NCBI GenBank assembly: GCA_965248675.1
Contig: CBDFJZ010000003.1
Coordinates: 1 to 64,000 of the forward strand
Origin: UBA6627 sp965248675
GTDB taxonomy: Bacteria > Chloroflexota > Dehalococcoidia > UBA2979
Reading direction: 5' to 3'
Length of the DNA stretch: 64,000 nt
The notes below the pieces were generated by a model, which saw nothing but the letters and a program-made list of their open reading frames with translations, was not told the origin of the DNA and ran no database searches. Shown here one piece after another: positions 52,936 through 62,455 of this stretch. Every line of letters begins with the position of its first letter. The stretch's first letter is position 1. The position numbers and the translations under genes were made by a program.

Positions 52936-53428
52936 CGCTGCCGGTCCTCTCGTCTGTCGTCACCAGGTCAGCCGAGGACCTGGTCTTGAGTGCTTGCTCC
53001 AGCGTCTTCCAGCCGAGCGACGCACACTTCACGCGCGCCGGGAACTTCGCCACCCCGACGAGCATCTCGCTGTCACCGAGGTCGAATTCGCCAGGCTCGC
53101 CAGTCAACATCAACTGCTGGAACGCGTTCGACGCCGCCTGCGCGTGCGCACGGTCGTGGCCGCGCACCTGCTCGGTCATCATCGAGGCCGACGCCTGTGA
53201 GATCGAACAGCCCTGACCATTGAACTTCAGCTCGACGATCTCGTCCCCGTCCAGCTCGACCTCGAGGTGGATCTCGTCGCCGCAGAGCGGGTTCGCGCCG
53301 TCGGCGCTGCACGTCGGCGCGTCCAACGCGCCGCGGTTCCGCGGGCTGCGGTAGTGCTCGAGGATCACCTCACGGTAGAGGTCCTCCATCAGGCTGCCGC
53401 CCGATTCGAGGTCACGCGCGGCGGTCAC
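52928..53428 (-). CDS. sufU: SufU Fe-S assembly scaffold/sulfurtransferase
   Basis: SufU-type IscU-like protein, zinc-dependent sulfur acceptor of SufS. Ligand regions: ANPLCGDEIHLEVELDG (Cys, Asp), NGQGCSISQASASMMTE (Cys) and FPARVKCASLGWKTLEQAL (Cys). The insertion around EQVRGHDRAHAQAASNAFQQ is the SufU-specific one. GTG 53428 overlaps the sufS stop. MEDLYREVILEHYRSPRNRG at residue 14 onward is the conserved start, so translation could also begin at that Met. Confidence 0.93.
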   Translation of the reverse strand: MTAARDLESGGSLMEDLYREVILEHYRSPRNRGALDAPTCSADGANPLCGDEIHLEVELDGDEIVELKFNGQGCSISQASASMMTEQVRGHDRAHAQAASNAFQQLMLTGEPGEFDLGDSEMLVGVAKFPARVKCASLGWKTLEQALKTRSSADLVTTDERTGSDG

Positions 53429-54705
53429 GCGCCGCTTCCAAACACGCGACTGGTGTCCTCGACCGCACGTACCAGCGCGTCGACCTCGTCGCGAGTGTTG
53501 TAGATGTAGAACGAGGCTCGGGCCGTCGCCGGCACCTCGAGCGCGGCCATGACCGGCTGCGCGCAGTGGTGGCCGGCGCGGATCGCCACGCCGTGGCTGT
53601 CGAGCACCTGGCCAATGTCGTGCGGGTGCACGTCCTCCAGCGAGAACGAGACGACGCCGCCTCGATCCTCCGCCTCGGGCGGCCCGTAGATCGTGACGCC
53701 GGGCGTATCTCCGAGGCGGGCAAGCGCGTAGCGCGTCAGGTCCACCTCGTGCGCGCGCACCTGGTCCATCCCGACGTCATCGAGGTAGCGCAGCGCGGCG
53801 CCGAAGCCGACGACACCCGCGATGTTCGGCGTTCCTGCCTCGAACTTCGTCGGTACGTCGGCCCAGGTGGAGTGATCGAGGGTGACGGTGAGGATCATGT
53901 CGCCACCGCCCATGAAGGGGTCCATCGCCTCGAGGTGCTCAAAGCGCGCCCAGAGCACGCCGACGCCGGTCGGCCCGAGCATCTTGTGCGCCGAGAAGGC
54001 GACGAAGTCGGCGTCCAGCGCCTGCACGTCGACCGGCAGGTGCGGCACCGCCTGCGCCGCATCGAGGAGCACGAGCGCGCCGTGCTGCTTCGCGAGCGGG
54101 ACCAGCTCGTCGAGCGGGATGATGCTGCCGAGCGCGTTCGACATCGCGCTGATCGCGAGCAACTTCGTCTGCGGGCCGATCAGCTCCCGCGCGGACTCGA
54201 GGTCCAGCGTGCCGTCGGGCAGCATCGGGATGAACTTGAGGACGATGCCGCGCTCATCGCGGAGCAGCTGCCAGGGCACGATGTTCGAGTGGTGCTCGAG
54301 CTCGCTCAGCACGACCTCGTCGCCCGGCTGCAGGAACTTCCGCCCCCACCCGTGCGCCACGAGGTTGATCGACGCGGTCGTGCCCGAAGTGAACACGATC
54401 TCGCGGGCGTCCGGCGCGTTGATGAACGCGCGCGTAGTCTCGCGGACGCCCTCGTAGAGCGCGGTCGCCTCCTGGGAGAGCGTGTGCACACCGCGGTGGA
54501 TGTTCGCGTTGTGGTCGCGGTAGAAGCGCGTGATCTCGGCGATCACTTGCACCGGTCGCTGCGACGTGGCGGCGTTGTCGAGGTAGACGAGCTTCGCGCC
54601 GGAGTCGACGTCTCGCTTCAGGATCGGGAAGTCGCGGCGGATCTTCGCGATCTCGTACGCGCGCGGGGTCGCCTGTCCTTCGGGAACGATCGCTTGCTGG
54701 GCCAT
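53425..54705 (-). CDS. sufS: Cysteine desulfurase SufS
   Basis: PLP-dependent desulfurase giving persulfide sulfur for cluster assembly. 426 residues. YLDNAATSQRP, HRGVHTLSQEATALYEGVRE, FTSGTTASINLVAHGW, SELEHHSNIVPWQ, PLP Lys in FSAHKMLGPTGVGVLWAR and the active Cys in RAGHHCAQPVM. The start ATG overlaps the Rieske gene stop (TAATG). Central gene of the suf operon. Confidence 0.95.
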   Translation of the reverse strand: MAQQAIVPEGQATPRAYEIAKIRRDFPILKRDVDSGAKLVYLDNAATSQRPVQVIAEITRFYRDHNANIHRGVHTLSQEATALYEGVRETTRAFINAPDAREIVFTSGTTASINLVAHGWGRKFLQPGDEVVLSELEHHSNIVPWQLLRDERGIVLKFIPMLPDGTLDLESARELIGPQTKLLAISAMSNALGSIIPLDELVPLAKQHGALVLLDAAQAVPHLPVDVQALDADFVAFSAHKMLGPTGVGVLWARFEHLEAMDPFMGGGDMILTVTLDHSTWADVPTKFEAGTPNIAGVVGFGAALRYLDDVGMDQVRAHEVDLTRYALARLGDTPGVTIYGPPEAEDRGGVVSFSLEDVHPHDIGQVLDSHGVAIRAGHHCAQPVMAALEVPATARASFYIYNTRDEVDALVRAVEDTSRVFGSGA

Positions 54706-55019
54706 TACGCTGCCCCGCATTCCACGAGCACGTCATCGCCCTCGACGGTGACCGCGTACGCCGCGACGTCTCGGACGGCCGGCAGCGTTAGCACCTTGCC
54801 GGTCTTGGCGTCGAAGGCCGCTCCGTGTCGCGGGCAGATCACCCGGCCTCGGAGGAGCTGGCCCTCGCCGAGCGGGCCGTCGTCGTGGGTGCAGACGTTG
54901 TCGATCGCGAAGAGCTCGCCGTCGACGTTGCTCATCGCGAGCGAGCGGCCGTCGCAGTCGACGACGCGGACCTCGCCTTCGGGGATGTCATCGACGGCGC
55001 AGACGCGCTCGCGGGTCAC
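54705..55019 (-). CDS. Rieske-type [2Fe-2S] ferredoxin in the suf operon
   Basis: 104 residues, soluble. Both cluster motifs are intact: NVCTHDDGPLGEGQLL (C-x-H) and VICPRHGAAFDAKTGKVL (C-x2-H). It resembles the small ferredoxin of aromatic dioxygenases. It lies between sufD and sufS, a position seen in several actinobacteria and chloroflexi, and may supply electrons or help cluster reduction (inference). GTG 55019, 12 bases after the sufD stop. Confidence 0.9.
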   Translation of the reverse strand: MTRERVCAVDDIPEGEVRVVDCDGRSLAMSNVDGELFAIDNVCTHDDGPLGEGQLLRGRVICPRHGAAFDAKTGKVLTLPAVRDVAAYAVTVEGDDVLVECGAA

Positions 55020-55031
55020 TGGCGTTCCCGT

Positions 55032-56284
55032 CTACAGCTCGGCGTGTTCGAGCTTCGCGACCACGAGCCCCTCGAGCTCCTCGGCGAGGCCGTCGATCGG
55101 GATGTCTTCGAGCACCGACTGGAAGAAGCCGGCGACGAGCAGCTGCAGCGCAGCGCGCCGAGGCAACCCGCGGCTCTGGAGGTAGAACAGCGCCTCTTCG
55201 TCAACCGGTCCGACCGTCGCGGCGTGCCCGCAGCGGATCACATCCGACGTCAGGATCTCGAGCACCGGGTCGGAGTCCGCCTTCGACGCCCCGGAGAGCA
55301 GCAGATTGCGGTTCGTCTGTTCCGCGTGCGAACCCTTCGCCGACACCTCGACGCGGGTCACACCGTAGTAGATCGACTTCGACGCCCCGGCGAGCGCCGC
55401 CTTGATCTCGACATCCGAGGTCGACTTCGGACCGATGTGGTCTTGGAGCGTCACGAAGTCGAAGTGCTGCTCGTCGTCGCCGAGGGCGACGCCTCGGATC
55501 GTCGAGTTGGCGCCTTCGCCTTCGACGAGCGACTCGATCGTCTGCTTGATCAGCGCGCCGCCGATCGCCAGCGAGGCAACCTGGACGTCCGCGCCTCGGC
55601 CGACGCGGCTGCGTGCGGTCGTGAACTCGCGCGTCTGCGCGCCCCAGCGGTCGTCGAGGAGCAGCCGCACCCTCGAGTCGTTCTCGGCGTGGATCTCGAT
55701 CACACTCGACACCAGCAGCGGCTGGTCGTTCGAGGTGAAGCGAACGACGACGACCGCTTCGCAGGCGGCGTCGGCGTCGATCAGGATCCGCGGGTAGACC
55801 GCGACGCCGGCTGGCGCCTCGGTCGCGTCGACGGTGACGATCACCGGCTTCGTCAGCGCGACGCCCTTCGGCAGTCGCAGGTACAGCCCGTCCGTCCACT
55901 GCGCGGAGTTGGCTGCGATGAACCGCCCCTCCGTAGCCGTGACGACGGATCCGAGGCGTTCGCGAACGCCATCGTTGAGCTTGCGATCGTCGGCGGCCTC
56001 GCGGATCGAGCCAGCGAACGCCTCGTGGTGCAGCTCGTCTGCCTGAACGGTGACCGCCGGAGTCCACGGCGCGTGGTCCTCGATCACGAGGTCGCTGACG
56101 TCGGTGTACTTCCACGGTCGAAGCTGCGTCGTCGGCATTGGCGTCGCGTCGAACGCGCGTGCCGCCTCGCGACGGCGCGCGAGCAGCCACTCGGCCTCGA
56201 GGCGCTCCTCGGCGGCCGCGACGATCGCGTCCTCGCCGTATTGGAACTTGCTGCTGGCGGGGGAGACGGTGGTGACGTCAGCCA

Positions 56285-56285
<1 letters not shown>
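55032..56285 (-). CDS. sufD: SufD, Fe-S assembly complex subunit
   Basis: 417-residue SufBD-family protein. SufD forms SufBCD with SufB and two SufC for ATP-driven cluster assembly. RPWKYTDVSDLVIED at the N-terminus, YPRILIDADAACEAVVVVRF, QTNRNLLLSGASKADSDPVL and CGHAATVGPVDEEALFYLQS (with the conserved His) are typical. GTG 56285 overlaps the sufB stop (TAGTG). Confidence 0.93.
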
Positions 56286-57699
<1,414 letters not shown>

Positions 57700-57703
<4 letters not shown>

Positions 57704-58482
57704 GCCGTCACCGCCTCTTCCGCAACGCCGAGTTCCGCGAGGATTGGGTCGTAGCCCTCGGCTTCGATCTCCTTCGCGAGCGCGAAGTCGCCCGATTTCA
57801 CGATCTTGCCGTCGACGAGGATGTGCACCGCGTCCGGCGTGATGTAGTTCAGGATCCGCTCGTAGTGCGTGATGATCAGGATGCCGATCTCCGGCGTCCG
57901 CAGCGCATTGATGCCTTCGGCGACCGTCCGCAGCGCGTCCACGTCGAGGCCCGAGTCGGTCTCGTCGAGCATCGCGAGCTCTGGCTTCAACATCCCGAGC
58001 TGGAGGATCTCGGCGCGCTTCTTCTCGCCGCCTGAGAAACCCTCGTTCACGTAGCGGCGAGCGAAGCTCTCGTCCATCTTCAGCGTCTTGAGGGTCTCGC
58101 GCAGCTCACCGAGGAACTCGCGCGCCGGCATCTCCTCACCGCGGCGCGCCTTCAGCGCCTCGCGCAGGAAGTTGACCATCGTCACGCCGGGAATCGCGGT
58201 CGGGTACTGGAAGGAGAGGAACATCCCCTGGCGCGCGCGCTCGTCGGCGGGCCGCGTGGTGACGTCCCGGCCCTTGAAGATCACCTGGCCGCTGTCCACG
58301 ACGTAGGCGGGACTCCCAGCCACCGCGTTCGCGAGCGTGCTCTTGCCGGAACCGTTCGGGCCCATCAGCGCGTGGATCTCGCCGCGACGGATCTCGAGGT
58401 TCGCCCCCTTCACGATCACCAGCTCGGGCTTGCCGGCGATGCTCACATGGAGATCGCGGACCTCCAGAATCGGGTCGCTCAT
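57700..58482 (-). CDS. sufC: SufC, Fe-S assembly ATPase
   Basis: 260-residue ABC-type ATPase that powers SufBD. Walker A GPNGSGKSTLANAVAG, signature FSGGEKKRAEILQLGM, Walker B LAMLDETDSGLDVDALR and switch His in ILIITHYERIL. The DETDSGLD form (Thr in place of Pro) is SufC-specific. ATG 58482, 78 bases after sufR, with no visible terminator between. Confidence 0.96.
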
Positions 58483-58560
58483 CGCTGTGTTGCCATCCTC
58501 ATCTTGCGGTCGAAGTCATCCGCCGCTGATCCTGCGTTCGCCTTGAATCGAACTGAGGCC

Positions 58561-59217
58561 CTAGCCGACCGTCGCGGTCGCCGGCCTCTGCACGATGTAT
58601 TCACATGCGTCTCCGCCGCTCGCGACCGTCGAGGCCTGAACGACCGGTAATCCGAGCAAGCTTTCGATGGCGCCACGATCGGCGTCGCACATCGCGTGAT
58701 TGCCGTCCGCGCACGAGCGCACCGGGCACGTCGAGTTCCGCAACACCACCAGCTCGTCGTGCGACTCTACCAGCTCGAGGATGCCCTCCTCATGCAGCGC
58801 GTCGGTCACCTGCTGCACCCGCTCGTCAAACACCTCCGCGGTGATTCGCGGCGCGTGGTCGCGCGCCATCGTCGCGCCCACGCGGTCAAAGATCTCGTTC
58901 ACCAGCTCCGCCCCGTCGAGGCCGGAGACCTCGTCGCCGGACATGCTTGCCAGCGCCGGGTAGATGCGGTCGAGCAGTCGCGAGTAGCTCGCGCCCGAGG
59001 TCTCTTCCTCGCCCGCTTCGCTCAGCGAGTACCTCGTAACCGGGCGGCCGCGCTGCTGGCGGACCAACTCGGTGTCGAGGAGACCCTCGGCGACCATGAT
59101 GTCCATGTGCCGGCGGATCGACCCGGTGGAGACGCCCACCTCGATCGCTAGGTCCGCCGCCGTCGAGGCGCCGTGCTCCTGGAGCAGGCGGGTGACCGCG
59201 TCGCGCGTCTGCTCCAT
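58561..59217 (-). CDS. sufR: SufR-like Fe-S-sensing regulator
   Basis: 218-residue regulator. N-terminal winged helix: RDAVTRLLQEHGASTAADLA, VSTGSIRRHMDIMVAEGLL, RGRPVTRYSLSEAG. The C-terminal part has CPVRSCADGNHAMC and a fourth Cys in GDACEYIVQ, the likely [Fe-S] site of SufR. Known SufR proteins repress suf when cluster supply is good. It is the first gene of the operon it would control, with promoter and symmetric sites in front. Confidence 0.9.
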   Translation of the reverse strand: MEQTRDAVTRLLQEHGASTAADLAIEVGVSTGSIRRHMDIMVAEGLLDTELVRQQRGRPVTRYSLSEAGEEETSGASYSRLLDRIYPALASMSGDEVSGLDGAELVNEIFDRVGATMARDHAPRITAEVFDERVQQVTDALHEEGILELVESHDELVVLRNSTCPVRSCADGNHAMCDADRGAIESLLGLPVVQASTVASGGDACEYIVQRPATATVG

Positions 59218-59255
59218 CGGTACCCCCTACCTCGCAACGGTCGTGTCGTGACCTC

Positions 59256-59284
59256 AAGCTATCGCCTGATCGGGGTGTAGTCAA
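59256..59284 (-). promoter_or_regulatory. Sigma70-type promoter of the suf operon
   Basis: On the minus strand TTGACT (59279-59284), 17 bases, TAGCTT (59256-59261). The -10 is about 40 bases before ATG 59217. The region is AT-rich compared with the rest of the window. Confidence 0.65.
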
Positions 59285-59305
59285 CGTTTATTTCGTTTTA
59301 TTGCA

Positions 59306-59321
59306 CTTAATAGTGATTAAG
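59306..59321. promoter_or_regulatory. Inverted repeat CTTAAT-N4-ATTAAG near the suf promoter
   Basis: A perfect 6-bp inverted repeat with four bases between, 22 bases upstream of the -35. It is a candidate SufR (or other) binding site. The cyanobacterial SufR site has a different sequence, so this is by position and symmetry only. Confidence 0.4.
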
Positions 59322-59616
59322 CCCGAAACGCCGGTCTTGACACTCGCCCCGGGGAGCGTCATCGTGCTAGGAGCAGTTAGGAACGTGTCAGGTGCCAGCC
59401 GCACGGCTCGCCGCCTTCGCTATCGCCGCCGCCACCATCGCGGGAACGTTTTCGATGGTGCATCCCGACCGCGCTCAGGCGCGCGCCCAGTCGTCCATCG
59501 CCGCTGAGCTACGTACCGGCCGTTTGTTCACGCGTGACGCGGCCCGTAGCATGCGTCGCGACGGTCGTATCGCTCGGCCTGCAGCACCCCAGCACCCCAG
59601 CGAGAGGGAGACCACC
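59322..59616. other. Intergenic region between sufR promoter and the MaoC gene
   Basis: About 295 bases. It holds a perfect TTGACA (59337-59342) without a fitting -10, and an open frame from GTG 59392 that runs into the MaoC gene and starts like a signal peptide. I do not take that as part of the enzyme. No RNA gene seen. Confidence 0.4.
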
Positions 59617-60045
59617 ATGGCGGACGACGTGCAGGGCCTGACGGTGGGCAGCTCGGCGAGCTTCGAGAAGCAGGTGACCGATGCGGACATCGCGAGCTTC
59701 GCGGAGGTGACCGGCGACTCGAACCCGCTGCACACGGACTCGGCCTACGCCGCCCGCACGCGATTCCAGCAGCCCGTCGCCCACGGCATGCTCGGCGCGG
59801 GGGTGATCTCGGCGGCGATCGGTGCGAATCTCGCGCCCGGCAAGGCGGTGATCTACCTCGGCCAGAGCTTGCAGTTCCGCGCCCCGGTGATGCCGGGCGA
59901 CACGATCACTGCCAACGTCGAGGTCACCGAGGTGGACGCCGAGCGCGGCCGCCTCACGCTCAACACCACGGTCTCGAACCAGGACGGCACCGACGTCATC
60001 CGCGGCGAGGCCAACATCATGGTTGAAGCGCTGACGGACGCGTAG
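59617..60045 (+). CDS. MaoC-like (R)-specific enoyl-CoA hydratase (PhaJ-type)
   Basis: 142-residue hot-dog-fold hydratase that adds water to trans-2-enoyl-CoA giving (R)-3-hydroxyacyl-CoA. The hydratase-2 motif is complete: ASFAEVTGDSNPLHTDSAYA, then RFQQPVAHGMLGAGVISAAI with the catalytic Asp and His, followed by YLGQSLQFRAPVMPGDTITA. ATG 59617 follows GAGAGGGAG by 6 bases. The SDR reductase gene follows 150 bases later on the same strand, a pairing typical for polyhydroxyalkanoate or (R)-3-hydroxyacyl metabolism. Confidence 0.9.
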   Translation: MADDVQGLTVGSSASFEKQVTDADIASFAEVTGDSNPLHTDSAYAARTRFQQPVAHGMLGAGVISAAIGANLAPGKAVIYLGQSLQFRAPVMPGDTITANVEVTEVDAERGRLTLNTTVSNQDGTDVIRGEANIMVEALTDA

Positions 60046-60194
60046 CCGCTCGAGCACCCGCAGGATCAACCGCGGTTTGGGTGCGCACACGGGGCGGTTC
60101 GCTTACAAACGGTCATTCCGTACGAGACCGCGCTGCAAAGCCGACTGACACGCGGCGCGACCTCGATGCTCAACACTGGTGAGAGGACGCACTG

Positions 60195-60941
60195 ATGGCA
60201 GGCGCACTGGATGGACAGGTAGCGGTGGTGACCGGCGCGAGCCGCGGCATCGGCCGCGCGTGCGCGATTGAGCTCGCGAAGCAGGGCGCGAACATCGTCG
60301 TCAACTACACCGCGAACGCCGAGGCGGCGGAGAGTTGCAAGGCGGCGATCGAGGCCGAGGGCGTCCAGGTGCTGGTGGTCCAGGCGGACGTCTCGAACCC
60401 CGACGACGCGCAGAAGCTGATCGCAACCGCCGAGGAGCAGCTCGGCAAGGTCGACATCCTCGTGAACAACGCCGGCATCAACCGCGACAAGACGGTCCAG
60501 CGGATGTCCGTGGAGGAGTGGCAGGCGGTGATCGAAACCGACCTCTCCTCGATGTTCTATTGCACGAACGCGGCGGTCGCGGGCATGCGCGAGCGCGGCT
60601 ACGGCCGGATCATCAACATGTCCTCGATCATTGGCCAGATGGGGAACCTCGGGCAGTCGAACTATGCGGCCGCCAAGGCGGGGATGATCGCCTTCTCGAA
60701 GTCGGCTGCCAAGGAGCTGGCGCGCTTCAACATCACCGTCAACGCCGTCTGTCCCGGCTTCGTCGCGACCGACATGGTCGAAGCCCTCGACGACAAGATC
60801 AAAGAGGCGCTGATCGCCCAGATCCCGCTCGGCCGGTTCGGCACCGTCGAGGAGGTCGCCAGCACCGTGCGCTTCCTCTGCACGGAGGGCAGCTTCTACA
60901 CCGGGGCGCAGATGACCCTCAACGGTGGCCAATACATGTAG
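60195..60941 (+). CDS. 3-Oxoacyl-ACP/acetoacetyl-CoA reductase (FabG/PhaB-like SDR)
   Basis: 248-residue NADPH-dependent short-chain dehydrogenase. Cofactor loop VVTGASRGIGRACAIELAKQ, LVNNAGINRD, catalytic Ser in IINMSSIIGQMGNLGQSNYA with Tyr and Lys in SNYAAAKAGMIAF, and C-terminal FYTGAQMTLNGGQYM. The ending NGGQYM and the MaoC neighbour favour an acetoacetyl-CoA reductase (PhaB). FabG is the alternative. ATG 60195 with GAGAGGAC upstream. Confidence 0.92.
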   Translation: MAGALDGQVAVVTGASRGIGRACAIELAKQGANIVVNYTANAEAAESCKAAIEAEGVQVLVVQADVSNPDDAQKLIATAEEQLGKVDILVNNAGINRDKTVQRMSVEEWQAVIETDLSSMFYCTNAAVAGMRERGYGRIINMSSIIGQMGNLGQSNYAAAKAGMIAFSKSAAKELARFNITVNAVCPGFVATDMVEALDDKIKEALIAQIPLGRFGTVEEVASTVRFLCTEGSFYTGAQMTLNGGQYM

Positions 60942-61050
60942 TCTCTCGGCAGCCGCGCCAGACCCGCCCTCGCCGAGGGCGAATCGAACACAGCTTTCGC
61001 CGCAGGCGATTCGGAGACATACCGCCCTGGCGGGCATCCTCCCAACGAGC

Positions 61051-61081
61051 GAACAGCCGCCCCCGCCCCGGGCGGCTGTTC
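61051..61081 (+). terminator. Strong hairpin downstream of the SDR gene
   Basis: GAACAGCCGCCC and GGGCGGCTGTTC pair perfectly (12 bp) around a 7-base loop, 110 bases after the stop at 60941. No T-run follows. A hairpin of this strength between genes is most simply a terminator in a GC-rich genome. Confidence 0.6.
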
Positions 61082-61109
61082 CACGTCCGAGGTCGGTACG
61101 ATTGGCGTC

Positions 61110-61315
61110 ACGAGCAACCCCATTTGGTCGAGCGACGGAGGGCAGGTCAGCGAACCTTCGAGGCCTTCCCGATCCACGATCCATCTGCCGCATCGATCGG
61201 GATCGTCCATCGGCTCGACGCGAACGCCGACGCCGCGCAGCTATCGCCGGCAGTCAGGCGCTGTCGGGGCCGTATGCATTGGCAATGGCGACGCCTGGGC
61301 GTCGACTACGATTGA
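61110..61315 (+). pseudogene. Decayed partial copy of the 5' end of the YciH gene
   Basis: Upstream of yciH the region tacgattggcgtcacgagca and following copies the start of yciH (tacgattgagccgatgagca) with ACG for ATG. In the same frame it reads SNPIWSSDGGQVSEPSRPSR against SNSNRVWSSDGGPTREPSRT of the real gene. Similarity fades after about 25 codons. A late stretch AVRRCRGRM in another frame may match LKRCKQRI of yciH. This looks like a tandem duplicate that lost its start, its middle and its frame. Confidence 0.6.
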
Positions 61316-61319
61316 GCCG

Positions 61320-61700
61320 ATGAGCAACTCCAACCGCGTCTGGTCGAGCGACGGCGGCCCAACTCGCGAGCCATCGCGCACGTCGAGGCCGCCCAAGCCG
61401 CCGAGGCGCGGCAAGGCGCGTCCCGCCCCCGCGGCCGGCTCGCTCCCAGCCGACCCCAGCGACGGCATCGTGCGACTACACCGCGGCAAGTCCGCGAAGG
61501 GCGGCAAGCCCGGGACGCTCGTCGTCGGCCTGCCCGGCAGCGACGCCGACCTCGACGCCGTGCTGAAGCGCTGCAAGCAGCGCATCGGCACGGGCGGCAC
61601 GCGCCAGGGGCGGGTGCTGGTGATCCAGGGCGACCACCGCGACAAGCTCAAGGCGGTGCTCGAGGCCGACGGCCACAACGTCAAGTTGGCCGGGGGCTAG
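61320..61700 (+). CDS. yciH: SUI1/eIF1-like translation factor (YciH)
   Basis: 126 residues. A variable, Pro/Arg-rich start (EPSRTSRPPKPPRRGKARPA) leads to the SUI1 domain: GIVRLHRGKSAKGGKPGTLV, VGLPGSDADLDAVLKRCKQR, GTGGTRQGRVLVIQGDHRDK and AVLEADGHNVKLAGG. IGTGG and IQGDHR are the core of the family. Bacterial YciH is thought to influence start-site choice on the ribosome under stress. ATG 61320. A broken copy of its first part lies upstream. Confidence 0.93.
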   Translation: MSNSNRVWSSDGGPTREPSRTSRPPKPPRRGKARPAPAAGSLPADPSDGIVRLHRGKSAKGGKPGTLVVGLPGSDADLDAVLKRCKQRIGTGGTRQGRVLVIQGDHRDKLKAVLEADGHNVKLAGG

Positions 61701-61719
61701 CCCGGCTCGAGATACCGCG

Positions 61720-62040
61720 ATGGCCGACGAGGAGCTACGCGACTTTGTCCTCGCCCAGTTCGATCCGCTCGAAGTCAGCGTGCGGCCGCTGTTCGGTGGT
61801 CACGGCTTCTACCTCGACGGCGCCTTCTTCGGCTTCATCGCCGATGGCCGCCTCTACTTCCGCGCTGACGAGGAGAGCCGGCCGGCATACCGCGAACGCG
61901 GCATGACGGCGTTCCACCCGGCGGATCGTCCGCGCGGCCCGCGCACCGTCGACCGCAACTTCGAGGTTCCGCCCCACGTCCTCGAGGACCCCGTGTTGCT
62001 CCGCGCCTGGGCCGAGCAAGCGGCGGCGGCACAGCGCTGA
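61720..62040 (+). CDS. TfoX N-terminal domain protein
   Basis: 106 residues with only the TfoX-N fold: MADEELRDFVLAQFDPLEVS, then RPLFGGHGFYLDGAFFGFIA, DGRLYFRADEESRPAYRERG and a C-terminal YxxxPxxxLEDP-type helix. FGGHGFYLDG-like FGGxG is the hallmark. The C-terminal TfoX domain of the competence regulator is missing, as in most small homologues, so a competence role is not implied. 19 bases after yciH, same strand. Confidence 0.85.
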   Translation: MADEELRDFVLAQFDPLEVSVRPLFGGHGFYLDGAFFGFIADGRLYFRADEESRPAYRERGMTAFHPADRPRGPRTVDRNFEVPPHVLEDPVLLRAWAEQAAAAQR

Positions 62041-62121
62041 GCGTTGCCGTACTGTCGCGGGGCTCACTGTCGGGCCTCGATGCGATCGAGGTTGGACGGC
62101 CGCGGTAGAGGGAGGGTCCTC

Positions 62122-62400
62122 GTGACTCAGGATTCGGCTCAGCTCGAGTGGTACCGGGTCGCCGGCCTCGACGACCTGCCGGAAGGCCGCGTCCGCACCG
62201 TCACGGCGCGCGACCAGGCGTTCGCGCTGACCCATTTCGAGGGCGAATACGCCGCCTTCGACAACCGCTGCCCCCACCAGGGCGGCCCGCTCGGCGAGGG
62301 CTCGATCGAGAAGGGGTTCTTGCGCTGCCCCTGGCACGGCTACGACTACCACCCGACCACCGGTGAGCCCCCCGGCGGCTTTTCCGACTGCGCGATCTAA
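62122..62400 (+). CDS. Rieske [2Fe-2S] domain, probably the N-terminus of a fusion
   Basis: 92 residues from GTG 62122 with GGAGGG upstream. Both cluster motifs are intact: NRCPHQGGPLGEGSIE and LRCPWHGYDYHPTTG. The frame ends at TAA 62398-62400 just before the last strand of the fold. That strand is encoded downstream in another frame (AEVRDDGV, then a TAA at 62432-62434, then VGLAPAPVHVPTTSD) and runs without a gap into the thiamine enzyme. So the intact gene was probably one Rieske-ThDP protein, interrupted here by a one-base shift and a point stop. Confidence 0.85.
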   Translation: MTQDSAQLEWYRVAGLDDLPEGRVRTVTARDQAFALTHFEGEYAAFDNRCPHQGGPLGEGSIEKGFLRCPWHGYDYHPTTGEPPGGFSDCAI

Positions 62401-62455
62401 GGTGCAGGCGGAAGTGCGCGACGACGGGGTCTAAGTCGGCCTCGCGCCGGCGCCG

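Noticed and set aside
58483..58560. Gap between sufR and sufC as a tRNA or attenuator
   Set aside because: No cloverleaf, hairpin or T-run can be drawn. It reads as plain intergenic DNA.
59337..59342. TTGACA as a promoter for the MaoC gene
   Set aside because: A perfect -35 but no acceptable -10 at 16-18 bases spacing.
59392..59616. Signal-peptide-like N-terminal extension of the MaoC gene
   Set aside because: The frame is open and looks secretory, but MaoC hydratases are cytosolic, and ATG 59617 has a strong ribosome site directly upstream.
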